From Pyrococcus furiosus DSM 3638 (lineage in GTDB: Archaea > Methanobacteriota_B > Thermococci > Thermococcales > Thermococcaceae), in contig NC_003413.1 of NCBI RefSeq assembly GCF_000007305.1, forward strand, positions 1,483,318-1,547,317: a stretch of DNA of 64,000 bases, read 5' to 3'. Shown here piece by piece: positions 18,311 to 28,523 of the stretch (position 1 is the first letter of the stretch; each line of letters starts with the position of its first letter). The notes beneath the pieces are model-generated. The model saw nothing but the letters and a program-made list of their open reading frames with translations, ran no database searches and was not told the DNA's origin. Both the position numbers and the translations under genes were made by a program.

Positions 18311-18426
18311 CATACTGAACGAGAATAAAGGTATTTTTCCTAGGAATATGCTTTGTCATGCCCTCTTCAATTCTGCAGAGCAGTTAAGAGAAAACATGAT
18401 TGATGTAGAGAGGTAGAAGATACCAA

Positions 18427-18648
18427 TCAATATTCATAATTTTGGCGTATAACCAGCTCTAAAGGTAGAGTTTTTGGCATTAGTAGTTTTTTTCTAATCT
18501 TGTAAAAATATAGGCTATTTTTCTCTTCAATCACAGCTATTAAGGCCAAACATTCATCAAAAACTTCTACTCCCGTCACTACTGTTAGATTTGCAGGAGG
18601 TTCTTTGATAATACTTAAGCAGTACCCCTGAGATTCTATCTTAGCCAC
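18427..18648 (-). CDS. Small hypothetical protein
   Basis: 73 residues, GTG start, no family recognised. The beta-strand-rich, hydrophobic and charged mixture (ANLTVVTGVEVFDECLALIAVIEE) looks like a real small soluble protein. A TATA-like TTATTAAAATAA lies about 15-25 bp before the GTG. The gap 18302-18426 between it and the IS element holds nothing I recognise. Confidence 0.5.
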   Translation of the reverse strand: MAKIESQGYCLSIIKEPPANLTVVTGVEVFDECLALIAVIEEKNSLYFYKIRKKLLMPKTLPLELVIRQNYEY

Positions 18649-18859
18649 ATATTATTTTAATAACTTTGAAGTTTATTAAACTTTTTACACAATCTTACTA
18701 AGTATCTTGACAATTGTCTAAAGGAATTACATCATAAAATATACAAATTGCTACCGCGGAGGTTTGAGTAGCTCTCCATGAACATAGGCAAAGCAAAAAG
18801 GAGAAAAGTATTTAACATGCTATTATAATACCAAAGTAGGCAAGTTATGTACATCCGTG

Positions 18860-19654
18860 ATGGGGGGACTAGCATTGGAAGGTAGATCAATCGTCTTTGC
18901 TTCTGGAAAAGGAGGAACCGGTAAAACAACAACAGTAGCTAATATAGGAGTAGCCCTAGCTCAATTCGGAAAAGAGGTCATCTTAATAGATGCAGACATA
19001 ACCATGGCAAATCTAAGCCTTATTCTGGGAATGGAAGACATACCAATAACTCTACACGACGTGTTAGCAGGAGAGGCAGAGCTAAAAGATGCCATCTACG
19101 AGGGGCCTGCGGGAGTTAAAGTTATCCCAGGTGGTCTAAGTTTAGAAAAAGTAAAGAAAGCAAGACCAGAAAGACTTCGTGAATTGATTAAAGAGATAAG
19201 CCAAATGGGAGACTTCATACTTATCGATGCTCCTGCGGGATTAGAGCTAACCTCAGTTACGGCCCTCCTAATAGGTAAAGAACTTATAATCGTAACAAAC
19301 CCGGAGATATCAGCAATAACTGATTCTTTGAAGACAAAGCTAGTAGCAGAGAAGCTTGGAACACTTCCCCTTGGAGCTATCTTAAATAGAGTCACTAGCG
19401 AAAAAACTGAGCTATCAAAAGAAGAGATAGAAGCAATTTTAGAAGTTCCAGTGATAGGTATTGTGCCAGAAGATCCCGAAGTAAAAAGAGCATCAGCTTA
19501 TGGAGTTCCACTTGTAATAAAGAACCCAACCAGTCCTGCCGCAATAGCATATAAGCAGATAGCCGCAAAGCTTGCAGGAATTAAGTGGACACCTCCCGAA
19601 CCAGAGAGCCCAGTTAAGAGGATCTTCAAAGCACTGTTTGGAGGGAAGAGATGA
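18860..19654 (+). CDS. MinD/ParA-family ATPase
   Basis: 264 residues. A deviant Walker A with signature lysine (GKGGTGKTT) lies near residues 17-25, then DADITMANLSLILG and FILIDAPAGLE (Walker B). Archaeal MinD homologues are multiple and generally not proven to act in division; a role in positioning or an unrelated chaperone role is possible. ATG 18860 follows a GTG. The stop overlaps the start of a small membrane protein (ATGATG), suggesting the pair act together. Confidence 0.88.
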   Translation: MGGLALEGRSIVFASGKGGTGKTTTVANIGVALAQFGKEVILIDADITMANLSLILGMEDIPITLHDVLAGEAELKDAIYEGPAGVKVIPGGLSLEKVKKARPERLRELIKEISQMGDFILIDAPAGLELTSVTALLIGKELIIVTNPEISAITDSLKTKLVAEKLGTLPLGAILNRVTSEKTELSKEEIEAILEVPVIGIVPEDPEVKRASAYGVPLVIKNPTSPAAIAYKQIAAKLAGIKWTPPEPESPVKRIFKALFGGKR

Positions 19655-19899
19655 TGAACCCACTATGGATTATAGTTTTAGTCTCATTGGTTTTGAATAT
19701 AGTGTTCATAATGCTGTATGTTTCAGCGAGGAGAAACCCGTACTATATAGTGTACGACGAAGAAACAAAGAGCCAACTTAAGAGGCGTGTTCTCCATCTC
19801 AAAGAAGACTTAGAATCAGAACTCGAAGAATTTGATGTCACTGAATGGGAGAGACAACTAGAGAAGTCTCTAGAAGAGGAAATAAAAGGACTTCAATAA
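19651..19899 (+). CDS. Small membrane protein with coiled-coil tail
   Basis: 82 residues. One N-terminal membrane helix (LWIIVLVSLVLNIVFIMLYV) is followed by a charged segment predicted as coiled coil with many Glu/Lys. No family is recognised. Translational overlap with the MinD-like gene suggests it recruits or anchors that ATPase to the membrane; this is inference from gene order only. Its last 7 bp overlap the convergent gene at 19893. Confidence 0.65.
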   Translation: MMNPLWIIVLVSLVLNIVFIMLYVSARRNPYYIVYDEETKSQLKRRVLHLKEDLESELEEFDVTEWERQLEKSLEEEIKGLQ

Positions 19900-20138
19900 G
19901 CCTGAACTCCTACTCTCGCTTTATATCCTTCTTTTCTAATAGAAGCTTGTATTGAGTAGAGTGCATCCCTAATATCTTTGGCAAATTTCTTCAAGGGCTC
20001 AGGTATAACGCCCTCTCCATATTCAGCATACCTCAGGACTTCTTCTAATGAAGCCTCTAATAACCTACCATCGAAGACGTACACTTTCTCTCCATCTATA
20101 ACAACAACAGCATCTTGGTATCCCAATCTCACCACCAT
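19893..20138 (-). CDS. Hypothetical protein
   Basis: 81 residues with no recognised domain. A beta-hairpin-like beginning (DAVVVIDGEKVYVFDG) is followed by helical content. ATG 20138 sits after GGTGAG; the GTG at 20150 is part of that site. It is separated by 42 bp from the Rpp21 gene upstream in the same orientation, so it could be the last gene of that unit. Confidence 0.6.
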   Translation of the reverse strand: MVVRLGYQDAVVVIDGEKVYVFDGRLLEASLEEVLRYAEYGEGVIPEPLKKFAKDIRDALYSIQASIRKEGYKARVGVQAY

Positions 20139-20192
20139 TTTTCTCACCACTATTTACTATAATTTATAGCTCCTATTTAAGGATTTCGACCA

Positions 20193-20546
20193 CTAATATT
20201 CCATTTTTTCTTTTCTTCTCTTTTTTATTTCTTTTATATAGGGATATCTCATAATATGACCACATTCTAAGCATTTAACGACAATATGAGGCATTCTTTT
20301 TTGTCTAAGCCTAACTCTAGCATTAATTCCTGGAACGAGGAATGCATGGCACTTTTTACAGTACCTTCTTTTCCACTTCCTGGGAATTTTAACCTTAGCC
20401 TTTTGTTGAACTAGTAGGGCTAACTCAACATATCTCTTCGCTAATTCAGGAGAATAAGGGAAAACTCTCTCAGCTAAGCTAAACAAGATATCGATTCTCT
20501 CTTTTGCAATTCTCTTTTTTTCTTTTTTCTCATTGTATTTAGCCAC
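20193..20546 (-). CDS. rnp4: Ribonuclease P protein component 4 (Rpp21)
   Basis: 117 residues. Four zinc-binding cysteines occur as CKKC (middle) and CLEC (C-terminal half), after basic helices RAERVFPYSP-type and LAKRYVELALLV. It binds RNase P RNA together with Rpp29 and stimulates tRNA 5' processing. The start overlaps the stop of the 487-residue gene by 8 bp, linking this RNA-processing protein to that gene and to rtcB. Confidence 0.9.
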   Translation of the reverse strand: MAKYNEKKEKKRIAKERIDILFSLAERVFPYSPELAKRYVELALLVQQKAKVKIPRKWKRRYCKKCHAFLVPGINARVRLRQKRMPHIVVKCLECGHIMRYPYIKEIKKRRKEKMEY

Positions 20547-22002
20547 TCTTCACCACCTTGTAAAACCCAGAAACAGGCTCATATATATAGCCATTAGCAA
20601 CTAGCTTTTCTATACTTTCCTCAGCTTTGGCTTTCGTGAAACCCAATCTTAAGAGAGTCTCCATTATCTCCTCCTTACTAATTAGCCCATCAACGGAAGT
20701 GGAAGACAAGTCAAGTATAACTTGGAGAGCTTTTGGTAGTACTCTATCATCTCCCAAATAGTTTTTCTTGTATTCAGCCAGAAAAGCGTCTATTTCAGCT
20801 TTTGGAACTTCATTAATCCAAGTATCTAAGATTTCCTGCTCTATGTTAAGAACTAGGTTCATATAGCTCTTTTCTATCTTCCCAATTAACCTTGCTATAG
20901 AACCTAACACATTTAAAGATAACAAGTACCTCCTATTCAGGTTGAAGAGACTGTCCTTAACAAGGAGAGCATCTATAATTTCCCCATATTCATACCTATT
21001 TTTCCAGAGCCAGTGTTCAAAAAGCTCCCTAAATACCCTAATTTCTTCCGAGAGTGGGTTCAATGCTGGGAGTGTTGTCCTTCTCCAAAACACCGTTGCA
21101 AGAATGTTTGGAAGGTACTCTCTTAGTTCAGAGAACTCAAATTCTATTGGTTCATATAAGATAAAGGGAGTTTCCGAGTACTTTGCATAGTAATCTCTTA
21201 TATCTGGTTTCGATTTCCTGGGAATAAAGTAGATAAATTCTTTCCTTTCAAACTTACCTTTGAGCCACTTAGGAAGGACATTTCTGATATTTTTGGGAGC
21301 ATAGTATCTTATATCAGTGTTATTTGGGTTAAAAACTTTGAAATCGAGATCTAAAAACTCGTCTGCAAACATCCACTTGTCATCTCTTTCAACCCGCAAT
21401 TCTCTTGGAAGTAACTCAGTAAACCCCTTAAAAAACTCAAAGAGGGACTTAACAATCCTCTCATTATTTTTCATGACAAATAAGTTGTATCCTTCCCTCC
21501 AATTTAGCGGATTCTTCATTATATATGGAGCACCAAAGAGAGAATACAAAAACGAGTCTTGAAGCTCAGCACTTGCATAAAGAGCTGAGCCAATGATTTT
21601 CCTAATTTCTTTAGGGGAGAGAGAATACTCCTTCAAGGCCCAATATTTTGAGAAATCTTCAGTGACTATTGAATCAGCTGTTATAACTCTCATATTGCCA
21701 CAAGGATATGGCTCGACACGTCCTTCAACCTTTACATAACCACCACTATGTAGCCTTCCTTTTATCTCAGTCTTTTCCGTAATTCTAACAACGGCGTAGG
21801 CTTTAATCTTAGACTTGCTAATCTCACTTGGGGCTAAAGGGGACAAGAGATACTCAATGTATTTAAATGGAACATCACAGGGAGGTTTTCTTAAAATAAT
21901 AAAGCCTCTTAGGGATACATAGTCCTCCCTAATCTCTGACAAAAATATTTTTACCCTTTTTTCAGGTGTCAAAGAAGGAATATATAGAAGAGGAAAAGTC
22001 AT
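20539..22002 (-). CDS. Large OB-fold plus winged-helix protein, possibly an inactive MCM relative
   Basis: 487 residues. No Walker motifs are present. An OB-like segment (GRLHSGGYVKVEGRVEPYP...ITADSI) is near residues 80-110, and the C-terminal 55 residues (SKEEIMETLLRLGFTKAKAE...YIYEPVSGFYKVV) read like the MCM winged helix. I do not recognise a named family. The likeness to MCM with a lost ATPase core is my inference. It lies between rtcB and Rpp21 with tight spacing, so an RNA-related role is also possible. Confidence 0.5.
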   Translation of the reverse strand: MTFPLLYIPSLTPEKRVKIFLSEIREDYVSLRGFIILRKPPCDVPFKYIEYLLSPLAPSEISKSKIKAYAVVRITEKTEIKGRLHSGGYVKVEGRVEPYPCGNMRVITADSIVTEDFSKYWALKEYSLSPKEIRKIIGSALYASAELQDSFLYSLFGAPYIMKNPLNWREGYNLFVMKNNERIVKSLFEFFKGFTELLPRELRVERDDKWMFADEFLDLDFKVFNPNNTDIRYYAPKNIRNVLPKWLKGKFERKEFIYFIPRKSKPDIRDYYAKYSETPFILYEPIEFEFSELREYLPNILATVFWRRTTLPALNPLSEEIRVFRELFEHWLWKNRYEYGEIIDALLVKDSLFNLNRRYLLSLNVLGSIARLIGKIEKSYMNLVLNIEQEILDTWINEVPKAEIDAFLAEYKKNYLGDDRVLPKALQVILDLSSTSVDGLISKEEIMETLLRLGFTKAKAEESIEKLVANGYIYEPVSGFYKVVKSG

Positions 22003-22008
22003 AGAACA

Positions 22009-24897
22009 TCATCCTTTTGCCACTCCTATTGGCCTCATTCTTGCCACTAGCTTCGCTATTCCTGCCTCACTTACAACCTTAACTACATTGTCTACATTCT
22101 TGTACGCACCTGGAGCCTCTTCTGCAACCACCCTCATACTTGCCGCCCTCACGTAAATTCCTCTCCTTAGTAGTTCATCTCTTATTCTATCTCCCCTATA
22201 TTGCCTTGTTGCCGCAGCCCTACTAAGAACTCTTCCAGCTCCGTGACATGTGCTTCCAAAAGTCTCAGCCATAGCTCCCTCAGTTCCAGCCAGAACATAG
22301 CTTGCAGTTCCCATTGAACCTGGAATTAGAACTGGTTGTCCTACATCTCTATAAATCTTCGGAATGGCCTCATGCCCAGGTGGGAAAGCCCTTGTAGCAC
22401 CTTTTCTGTGGACTATAACCTTAACTTTCTTTCCATCTACTTCATGCTCCTCTACTTTACCTATGTTGTGAGCTACATCGTATACAATTTCCATTCCCAA
22501 GTCTCCCTCTGGATCCTGTCTGAACACCTCCTGAAAGCTCTCCCTAACCCAGTGAGTAATCATCTGCCTGTTTGCCCAGGCAAAGTTTGCAGCAGCTTTC
22601 ATAGCTGAGAAGTACCTCTGTCCTTCTTCACTTTGGAATGGAACGCTAACCAACTCTCTGTCCGGCCAAGGTATGCCGTACTTTCTTATGGCTCTCTCCA
22701 TTATTCTCAGGTAATCACTTGCAACTTGATGGCCTAATCCTCTTGATCCAGTATGAACCATCACAACAACTTGTCCTTCAAACAATCCATAGGCTTTCGC
22801 TATCTCCTCATCGAATATCTTATCCACAACTTGAACCTCAAGGAAGTGGTTTCCAGAACCTAATGAGCCAAGCTGAGGAGCTCCTCTTTGCTTAGCCCTC
22901 TGGCTAACTGCATCTGGGTCAGCTCCTTCCATTCTCCCTCCTTCTTCCAATCTCTCAAGATCCCTCTCCCATCCATATCCTTGATCAACCGCCCACTTTG
23001 CTCCATCAACTAAGACGTCATCAATCTGAGTCCAGTGAAGCCTGACCTTACCCTGACTACCAACGCCGGAGGGAACATTCTTAAATAAAGTGTCAACTAA
23101 CTGTTTTATCTTTGGCCTTACGTCTTTCTCTGTAAGATTTGTTCTAATTAACCTCACCCCACAGTTGTGGACAACTATCCCATTTGCTATGAAATTATGA
23201 GCCTCATGGTAAACTCCGATATCATAGAACCGATCGTATTCTGGCTTTATGCGTTCAACTTTAACGACCTTTTCTGCAACAAAGCCTCCTTCATATCCTC
23301 TCTCTTTTGCAAACTCCTCAAAAGTTAGAAAGTTCTTTGGAACTCTTGGATTTCTTTCCCCTTCATAAATTGTCCTCTCAACAAAGCGTCTATTAACTAT
23401 GTCCTTGACGGCCTTATATGCTCTATCTATGTTTCCAGTTTCTTCATATATCTTCTTGGATATCTCCATTGCTTTTCTTCTCTCTTTTTTCACACTCTCC
23501 TTGAACTTAAGGTAAGCATAGGCAATAAGACCCTTTGCTTTCTTCTTGGGATCATACTCATAGTTAATTTTACCCAGGAAGTTTCTGATGTTCTCCTCTC
23601 CTACAATAGACAGGCGATAAGTGACACTTTTCTTTGAATTAACTTTGTAAATCGTAGTCTTTACTCCAAACTCCTCAAGGATTCTTGAAATATCATATAA
23701 GAACTCTTTTAGATTTTCTTCAAGTGCTACGTCTTTAGCCTGGGTTAAGTGTATTGGAAGTGGTGTAGTGCCTTTAAATTCAACAATGCTACCATCTGCA
23801 CCAAAGAATCCAGCCAAGAAGTTTCTTTTTACCCAGAGAGGAGCTTCCATTATCCAAACTGGAATGCGATAAGCCTTCTTAGTTTTCTCACCACGAGGCA
23901 TTCCTAGTTTTTCAAGTAAGAGAGCAAAACTTCTTGAGGAAACTCTTAACTCAGCTAAAACAGTTTTGCCACTATATTCACCACTTTCAGTCTTTATCCT
24001 GTAGTTCTTTTCTCGGACATAGAGATTTGCTTTAATACCTAGTGATTCAAGATCTTTCTTAAGTTCTCTAAGTGTTTCCTCTCTTCCATAGAATGCTAAG
24101 ACTAACCTACCCCCCATCTCTCCTAGATGACCATCTCCCAGGGCAAAACCAAGAATCCTTGCAAGAGTTCCGATCTTTGGATCTTCCCAGCGAAGTGGTA
24201 GGAGGTTTCTTTCTTTAAGGAACTTTATCACCTGTGGATCTTCACCTTCAAAAGCGCTTTCGTCTATTATGATTCCCTTCTTTTCTTCGTATGGGACTCC
24301 CTCAAAGGGATACACTATAACATAGTCTCCTTCTTTAATGTTCTTGAGATAGACATAACCCTGAGGAGTAAGAACGGGGTGATCTTCACTTCCCTCTATT
24401 AATGTCCCAGTCTCAGTAACTATCCTTATTGCCGTTTCATCCTTTTCAATGTTCCTTTCAGCAACAAAGGCTACTCTAGAGAAGTCGTTGTGCCCTTCCT
24501 CGATATTATAAAGCCTCAGCCTCTGAAGCTTGAACTTTTCAGGCATCTCCTCGATTTTTAGCCAATAACCATGCTCTGTTAGGACTTTAGTCCCTGGAGC
24601 AAGACAGTTAATGTCGTAGCCGATTCCTCCAGGGCTTATGACTCCTTCTTTAATATCGAAGGCCGCTACACCACCAATTGGGAACCCATAACCCTGATGA
24701 CCGTCTGGCATTACGATAGAGTACTTATATATCCCAGGAAGCATTGCAACATTTGCAGCTTGCTCTAATGTCCTGTCCTGCCTCATCTTTTCAATCAATA
24801 CATCATCTGCATAGACTCTACCGGGCACTTTCATTCGCTTATCGAACTTTGGAATTTCCCATCTGATTTTGTCAATCCTCTTTAGGGGTACTGCCAC
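22009..24897 (-). CDS. rtcB: tRNA-splicing RNA ligase RtcB with intein
   Basis: 962 codons: a 481-residue ligase split by a 481-residue intein. The intein sits directly before Cys98, the Mn-binding active-site cysteine (GGIGYDIN / CGVRLIR). RtcB joins tRNA halves using GTP, forming a 2',3'-cyclic phosphate/5'-OH link via a His-GMP intermediate. The C-terminal half is intact, including [11 protein letters not shown] chose GTG 24897 because it gives the same start as P. horikoshii RtcB ([10 protein letters not shown]); upstream GTG codons lie in the Shine-Dalgarno. Confidence 0.96.
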   Translation of the reverse strand: MAVPLKRIDKIRWEIPKFDKRMKVPGRVYADDVLIEKMRQDRTLEQAANVAMLPGIYKYSIVMPDGHQGYGFPIGGVAAFDIKEGVISPGGIGYDINCLAPGTKVLTEHGYWLKIEEMPEKFKLQRLRLYNIEEGHNDFSRVAFVAERNIEKDETAIRIVTETGTLIEGSEDHPVLTPQGYVYLKNIKEGDYVIVYPFEGVPYEEKKGIIIDESAFEGEDPQVIKFLKERNLLPLRWEDPKIGTLARILGFALGDGHLGEMGGRLVLAFYGREETLRELKKDLESLGIKANLYVREKNYRIKTESGEYSGKTVLAELRVSSRSFALLLEKLGMPRGEKTKKAYRIPVWIMEAPLWVKRNFLAGFFGADGSIVEFKGTTPLPIHLTQAKDVALEENLKEFLYDISRILEEFGVKTTIYKVNSKKSVTYRLSIVGEENIRNFLGKINYEYDPKKKAKGLIAYAYLKFKESVKKERRKAMEISKKIYEETGNIDRAYKAVKDIVNRRFVERTIYEGERNPRVPKNFLTFEEFAKERGYEGGFVAEKVVKVERIKPEYDRFYDIGVYHEAHNFIANGIVVHNCGVRLIRTNLTEKDVRPKIKQLVDTLFKNVPSGVGSQGKVRLHWTQIDDVLVDGAKWAVDQGYGWERDLERLEEGGRMEGADPDAVSQRAKQRGAPQLGSLGSGNHFLEVQVVDKIFDEEIAKAYGLFEGQVVVMVHTGSRGLGHQVASDYLRIMERAIRKYGIPWPDRELVSVPFQSEEGQRYFSAMKAAANFAWANRQMITHWVRESFQEVFRQDPEGDLGMEIVYDVAHNIGKVEEHEVDGKKVKVIVHRKGATRAFPPGHEAIPKIYRDVGQPVLIPGSMGTASYVLAGTEGAMAETFGSTCHGAGRVLSRAAATRQYRGDRIRDELLRRGIYVRAASMRVVAEEAPGAYKNVDNVVKVVSEAGIAKLVARMRPIGVAKG
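23164..24606 (-). other. Intein in RtcB with LAGLIDADG homing endonuclease
   Basis: The intein begins [17 protein letters not shown] (block A) and ends with [12 protein letters not shown] (blocks F and G) before the C-extein Cys. Two LAGLIDADG-type motifs, [12 protein letters not shown] and [10 protein letters not shown], mark an endonuclease with acidic residues in place, so it could home. The excised length is 481 residues. An intein at the same site occurs in the P. horikoshii homologue. The splice residues look intact. Confidence 0.95.
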
Positions 24898-24994
24898 ATT
24901 CACCACCCTTAGAATAATCACAAAAATTACTTAAAAGGTCAGCGGTTTGATGCATAATTCTTAATTAATGTTACTTTTTCGATAATATTAAAAA

Positions 24995-25112
24995 GGGTAT
25001 ATAAAGCCTAAATTAAGGCAAAAAACAAATATTGTCGGCGAAATTTTTATAAACCAAAGTTACTTAAAAGTAGATTGGCCTTTGTAGGTCATTCTGACTT
25101 TTGTCTATAAAA
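24995..25112 (+). promoter_or_regulatory. Multiple TATA-like boxes before inositol-phosphate synthase
   Basis: The 267-bp gap 24898-25164 has three TATA-like elements on the plus strand: GGGTATATAAAG near 24995-25006, TTTTTATAAA at 25044-25053 and CTATAAAAG at 25104-25112. The last two would start transcription about 90 and 30 bp before ATG 25165. GCCT/AGGC (25004-25019) forms a short inverted repeat. Multiple promoters fit the heat-inducible di-inositol phosphate solute pathway known in Pyrococcus, but which are used is not shown. Confidence 0.45.
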
Positions 25113-25164
25113 GTTAATAAAAAGAAATTCACACCAATTTTAGCAAAACAGGAGGTGAGGACTG

Positions 25165-26316
25165 ATGGTTAGGGTAGCAATTATAGGCCAGGGATACGTT
25201 GCAAGCATTTTTGCAGTTGGGTTGGAAAGAATAAAGGAAGGCGAGCTTGGATACTACGGCATTCCGCTTGCAAACGAGCTGCCAATAAAGGTTGAAGACA
25301 TAAAGATAGTGGCTTCCTATGATGTGGACAAGACAAAGATTGGCCTACCATTGTCAGAGATTGTCCAAAGATACTGGAAAGGAAACGTTCCAGAAAGCCT
25401 ACAAGAAGTATTTGTAAGGAAAGGAATTCATCTCGGAAGCCTAAGGAACCTTCCAATAGAGGCCACTGGGCTCGAAGATGAGATGACATTGAAGGAGGCA
25501 ATAGAGAGACTCGTTGAGGAGTGGAAAGAAAAGAAGGTGGATGTAATTATAAACGTTCCAACTACGGAAGCCTTCACACCTTTTGGAAAGTTAGAGGAAC
25601 TCGAGAAGGCAATAAAAGATAACAACAAAGAAAGGCTAACCGCTACACAAGCCTATGCATATGCAGCTGCCCAATATGCAAAGGAAGTTGGAGGAGCAGC
25701 GTTTGTAAACGCAATACCAACCTTAATAGCTAATGACCCAGCATTCGTTGAGCTAGCAAAGGAAAGCAACCTAGTAATATTTGGTGACGATGGAGCTACT
25801 GGAGCCACACCATTAACTGCTGATATCCTAGGACACTTAGCCCAGAGAAACAGGCACGTACTCGACATAGTTCAGTTTAACATTGGAGGTAACACAGACT
25901 TCTTGGCCTTAACTGACAAAGAGAGAAACAAGAGTAAGGAGTACACCAAGTCAAGTGTAGTTGAAGACATTCTAGGTTATGATGCACCACACTTCATAAA
26001 GCCAACGGGTTATCTTGAGCCTCTAGGAGACAAGAAGTTCATCGCAATGCACATTGAATACATAAGCTTCAACGGAGCTAGAGACGAGCTGATTATTGCA
26101 GGAAGAATAAACGACAGCCCAGCATTGGCAGGATTACTCGTCGATTTGGCAAGATTAGGAAAGATTGCAGTTGACAAAAAAGAGTTTGGAACAGTATATC
26201 CAGTTAACGCATTCTACATGAAGAACCCAGGACCAAAAGAGGCAAAGAACATCCCAAGGATAATAGCCTACGAGAAGCTTAGGCAGTGGGCTGGGCTACC
26301 CCCAAGATACCTCTGA
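25165..26316 (+). CDS. ino1: Myo-inositol-1-phosphate synthase
   Basis: 383 residues. The N-terminal Rossmann motif GQGYVASIFAVG binds NAD, and GDDGATGATPLTADIL and FNIGGNTDFLAL match the archaeal synthase signature. It converts glucose-6-phosphate to L-myo-inositol-1-phosphate, used for phosphatidylinositol-type lipids and the thermoprotectant di-myo-inositol phosphate. AGGAGGTGAGG immediately upstream gives a very strong Shine-Dalgarno. Monocistronic layout. Confidence 0.95.
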   Translation: MVRVAIIGQGYVASIFAVGLERIKEGELGYYGIPLANELPIKVEDIKIVASYDVDKTKIGLPLSEIVQRYWKGNVPESLQEVFVRKGIHLGSLRNLPIEATGLEDEMTLKEAIERLVEEWKEKKVDVIINVPTTEAFTPFGKLEELEKAIKDNNKERLTATQAYAYAAAQYAKEVGGAAFVNAIPTLIANDPAFVELAKESNLVIFGDDGATGATPLTADILGHLAQRNRHVLDIVQFNIGGNTDFLALTDKERNKSKEYTKSSVVEDILGYDAPHFIKPTGYLEPLGDKKFIAMHIEYISFNGARDELIIAGRINDSPALAGLLVDLARLGKIAVDKKEFGTVYPVNAFYMKNPGPKEAKNIPRIIAYEKLRQWAGLPPRYL

Positions 26317-26359
26317 TCTTTCCATTATATTTTTAAATAAGAGCTGCTATTACTAATAC

Positions 26360-27700
26360 GTGAAGAAAGTTAAGATATTTAGTATAGTTCTTCCATTGAT
26401 ATACACTTCCTTCATGTTATACGTGACCTATAAAGTTTATAACGGATTAAGGTATAGAAGTTTAGATCTCGGAATATTTACACAGTCTCTTTACTCACTA
26501 AGCGAGGGTAAACTGTTTTACAACACTGTTGAATTTCAGCTTTATGAAGTACACACTCATTTTGGTGTTCATTTTCAGCCGATTCTTTTCCTTCTTACCC
26601 CATTATTTTTGATAAAAAGAGATGCATACACACTAATAATAATCCAAACGCTCGCCCTAGGTACTTCAGTGTACCTTGCATATAAATTAGCTGTCAAAGA
26701 ACTCGGGGAAAAGAAAGGGTTTGCTTTGGCAATTCTCTATTCCTGCAACTCTTCTTTAATAAGCATTAACGTCTTTGAGTTTCATCCCGTATCCTTAGCT
26801 GTTCCTCTCTTTCTCCTGGCATATAAGTTCCTTAGAGAGGAAAGTCCTTTGTTTTATGTTATTTCGACGCTAATTTTATTAACGAAGGAAGACGCTTTTC
26901 TTGGAGTGTTAAGTATTACAGCGTGGAAAATACTCAAAGAAGGACTTTCAGTTGAAACGCTCAAGAAAAACAAAAAGATTATCCTTTTCACAATCCTTAC
27001 ACTACTCTATGGGATATTTACGATTAAAGTTGTTATACCTAAGTTCGGAGGAGAATACATATACAGCAACTTATACATGGAACCAAGACTAGATCGGAGA
27101 AAGCTCACATACTTTCTCCTTTTCAACTTGACGTTTGCCCTACTCCCACTGTTAAACTTTTTTGCCATCCTTTCCCTACTTCCACCCTGGCTTGAATGTT
27201 TGCTGGCCTCCAGAGAGAGTCAAACAATGTTTGGCTTTCACTATCCATACATGCTTGTCCCATTGTCATTTGTTATATCCCTTGATGTAGCCAAAAAATT
27301 GGACTGGAAAATCCTCAGAAACTTGGCAATCCTCGGAGTAATATCTTCACTCATAACTTTGCCAATAACAAATCATCTACCAAAAGAGCAAAATCCTTTA
27401 GTATATCCGACCGTTATAACCCCAATCCCAGGAAAAGAAGCATCCTGGGAAGCTATAAAAATCACCAGAGAATTAGAAGGGCCAATTTACACCCAACCAG
27501 AATTCTATCCAGCCTTAGCAACTAGGTTAGATGTGTATGTCTACCCCAAAAATGTAAAGCCCAAAATTATACTGGTTAACCTTAACACGTACTACGGAAG
27601 AAGAGCCTTAGAAAGAATTAAGGCCTTCAGAGTTAATTTGAGTGAATACAAAAAGGTATTTGAAAAAGACGGAGTACTCATAATGGTTAGAAAGGATTAA
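26360..27700 (+). CDS. DUF2079 polytopic membrane protein
   Basis: 446 residues with roughly nine membrane helices. The pattern LDLGIFTQSLYSLSEGKLFYNT and HFGVHFQPILFLL followed by FEFHP identifies DUF2079, which is related in layout to lipid-linked glycosyltransferases of the GT-C type. The start codon is GTG 26360. It is followed 25 bp later by a metallo-beta-lactamase gene in the same direction. Confidence 0.8.
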   Translation: MKKVKIFSIVLPLIYTSFMLYVTYKVYNGLRYRSLDLGIFTQSLYSLSEGKLFYNTVEFQLYEVHTHFGVHFQPILFLLTPLFLIKRDAYTLIIIQTLALGTSVYLAYKLAVKELGEKKGFALAILYSCNSSLISINVFEFHPVSLAVPLFLLAYKFLREESPLFYVISTLILLTKEDAFLGVLSITAWKILKEGLSVETLKKNKKIILFTILTLLYGIFTIKVVIPKFGGEYIYSNLYMEPRLDRRKLTYFLLFNLTFALLPLLNFFAILSLLPPWLECLLASRESQTMFGFHYPYMLVPLSFVISLDVAKKLDWKILRNLAILGVISSLITLPITNHLPKEQNPLVYPTVITPIPGKEASWEAIKITRELEGPIYTQPEFYPALATRLDVYVYPKNVKPKIILVNLNTYYGRRALERIKAFRVNLSEYKKVFEKDGVLIMVRKD

Positions 27701-27725
27701 AAGGAGAATATACTTGTGGGTATCC

Positions 27726-28475
27726 ATGATCTTATACTTTATCGGAACTGGGGGAAGTGAAGGAATACCCACTCACCTATGCGAATGTGAAACATGTAGT
27801 GAAGCAAGAAGATTAAAATTCGCTCAGAGAAGGCCCTCAACCCTAGCAGTGATTGGTGAAGAGGGCGAGGTTATTCTTTTTGACGTTGGGACAGACATTA
27901 GAGAATTCCTAAACGTCCCCCTTGATGCAATATTCCTTACTCATTGGCATCACGACCACATCTATGGCCTTTACAAACTTAGGTGGATAGCCAGGGAAAC
28001 AAAGCTTTACGCTCCAGAAGGACATGCAGACGCACTAATATTGCAAGATCCAAAGAATCTAAGGCCAATAACTATCAAGGCGAATGAGAAAATAAAGATC
28101 GGAAAGATAACAGTAACTAGTGTAAGACTAAACCACCAGGTCGAAACCTTAGGATATGTAATTGAAGAAAACGGGAAAAGTGTTGCTATATTATACGATA
28201 CAAAGGGATTACCCTCTGAAACGAGAGAATATCTTCTGAAAATATCCCCAGTAAGGACAGCAATTGTTGATGCAACTTATCCCCCTGGGTTCATGGATCC
28301 ATATCATAATAATGTTGACGAAGCGGTTGAAATGTCGATTGACATAGCTGAAAGAGTTGTCCTAAGTCACATCTCTCATAAGAATTTGCCCTTCCTAAAA
28401 CTTGTAAAGTATACGAGGAAAAAATGGGGAGGAAAAGTTCTCGTAGCTTATGATAATATGGTATTTTATGTATAA
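27726..28475 (+). CDS. Metallo-beta-lactamase-fold hydrolase (PhnP-like)
   Basis: 249 residues. GTGGSEGIPTHLCECETCSEAR is the PhnP-type zinc-binding N-terminal loop (CxCxxC), and HWHHDH is the catalytic metal motif, with SHISHKN near the end supplying a further His. PhnP is a cyclic-phosphate phosphodiesterase; related members process other phosphoesters. I chose ATG 27726; a TTG at 27714 lies upstream. Confidence 0.85.
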   Translation: MILYFIGTGGSEGIPTHLCECETCSEARRLKFAQRRPSTLAVIGEEGEVILFDVGTDIREFLNVPLDAIFLTHWHHDHIYGLYKLRWIARETKLYAPEGHADALILQDPKNLRPITIKANEKIKIGKITVTSVRLNHQVETLGYVIEENGKSVAILYDTKGLPSETREYLLKISPVRTAIVDATYPPGFMDPYHNNVDEAVEMSIDIAERVVLSHISHKNLPFLKLVKYTRKKWGGKVLVAYDNMVFYV

Positions 28476-28523
28476 CTCGACATAAAATCCCTAAAAATCT
28501 CAAAGCTCCCAATGGCCATTTAC

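Noticed and set aside
18732-18932. Minus-strand frame in the gap before the MinD-like gene
   Set aside because: It overlaps the start of the MinD-like gene and its promoter region, and has no family resemblance.
23404-24606. Separate endonuclease gene inside rtcB
   Set aside because: The frame is continuous with rtcB and has intein splice motifs at both ends.
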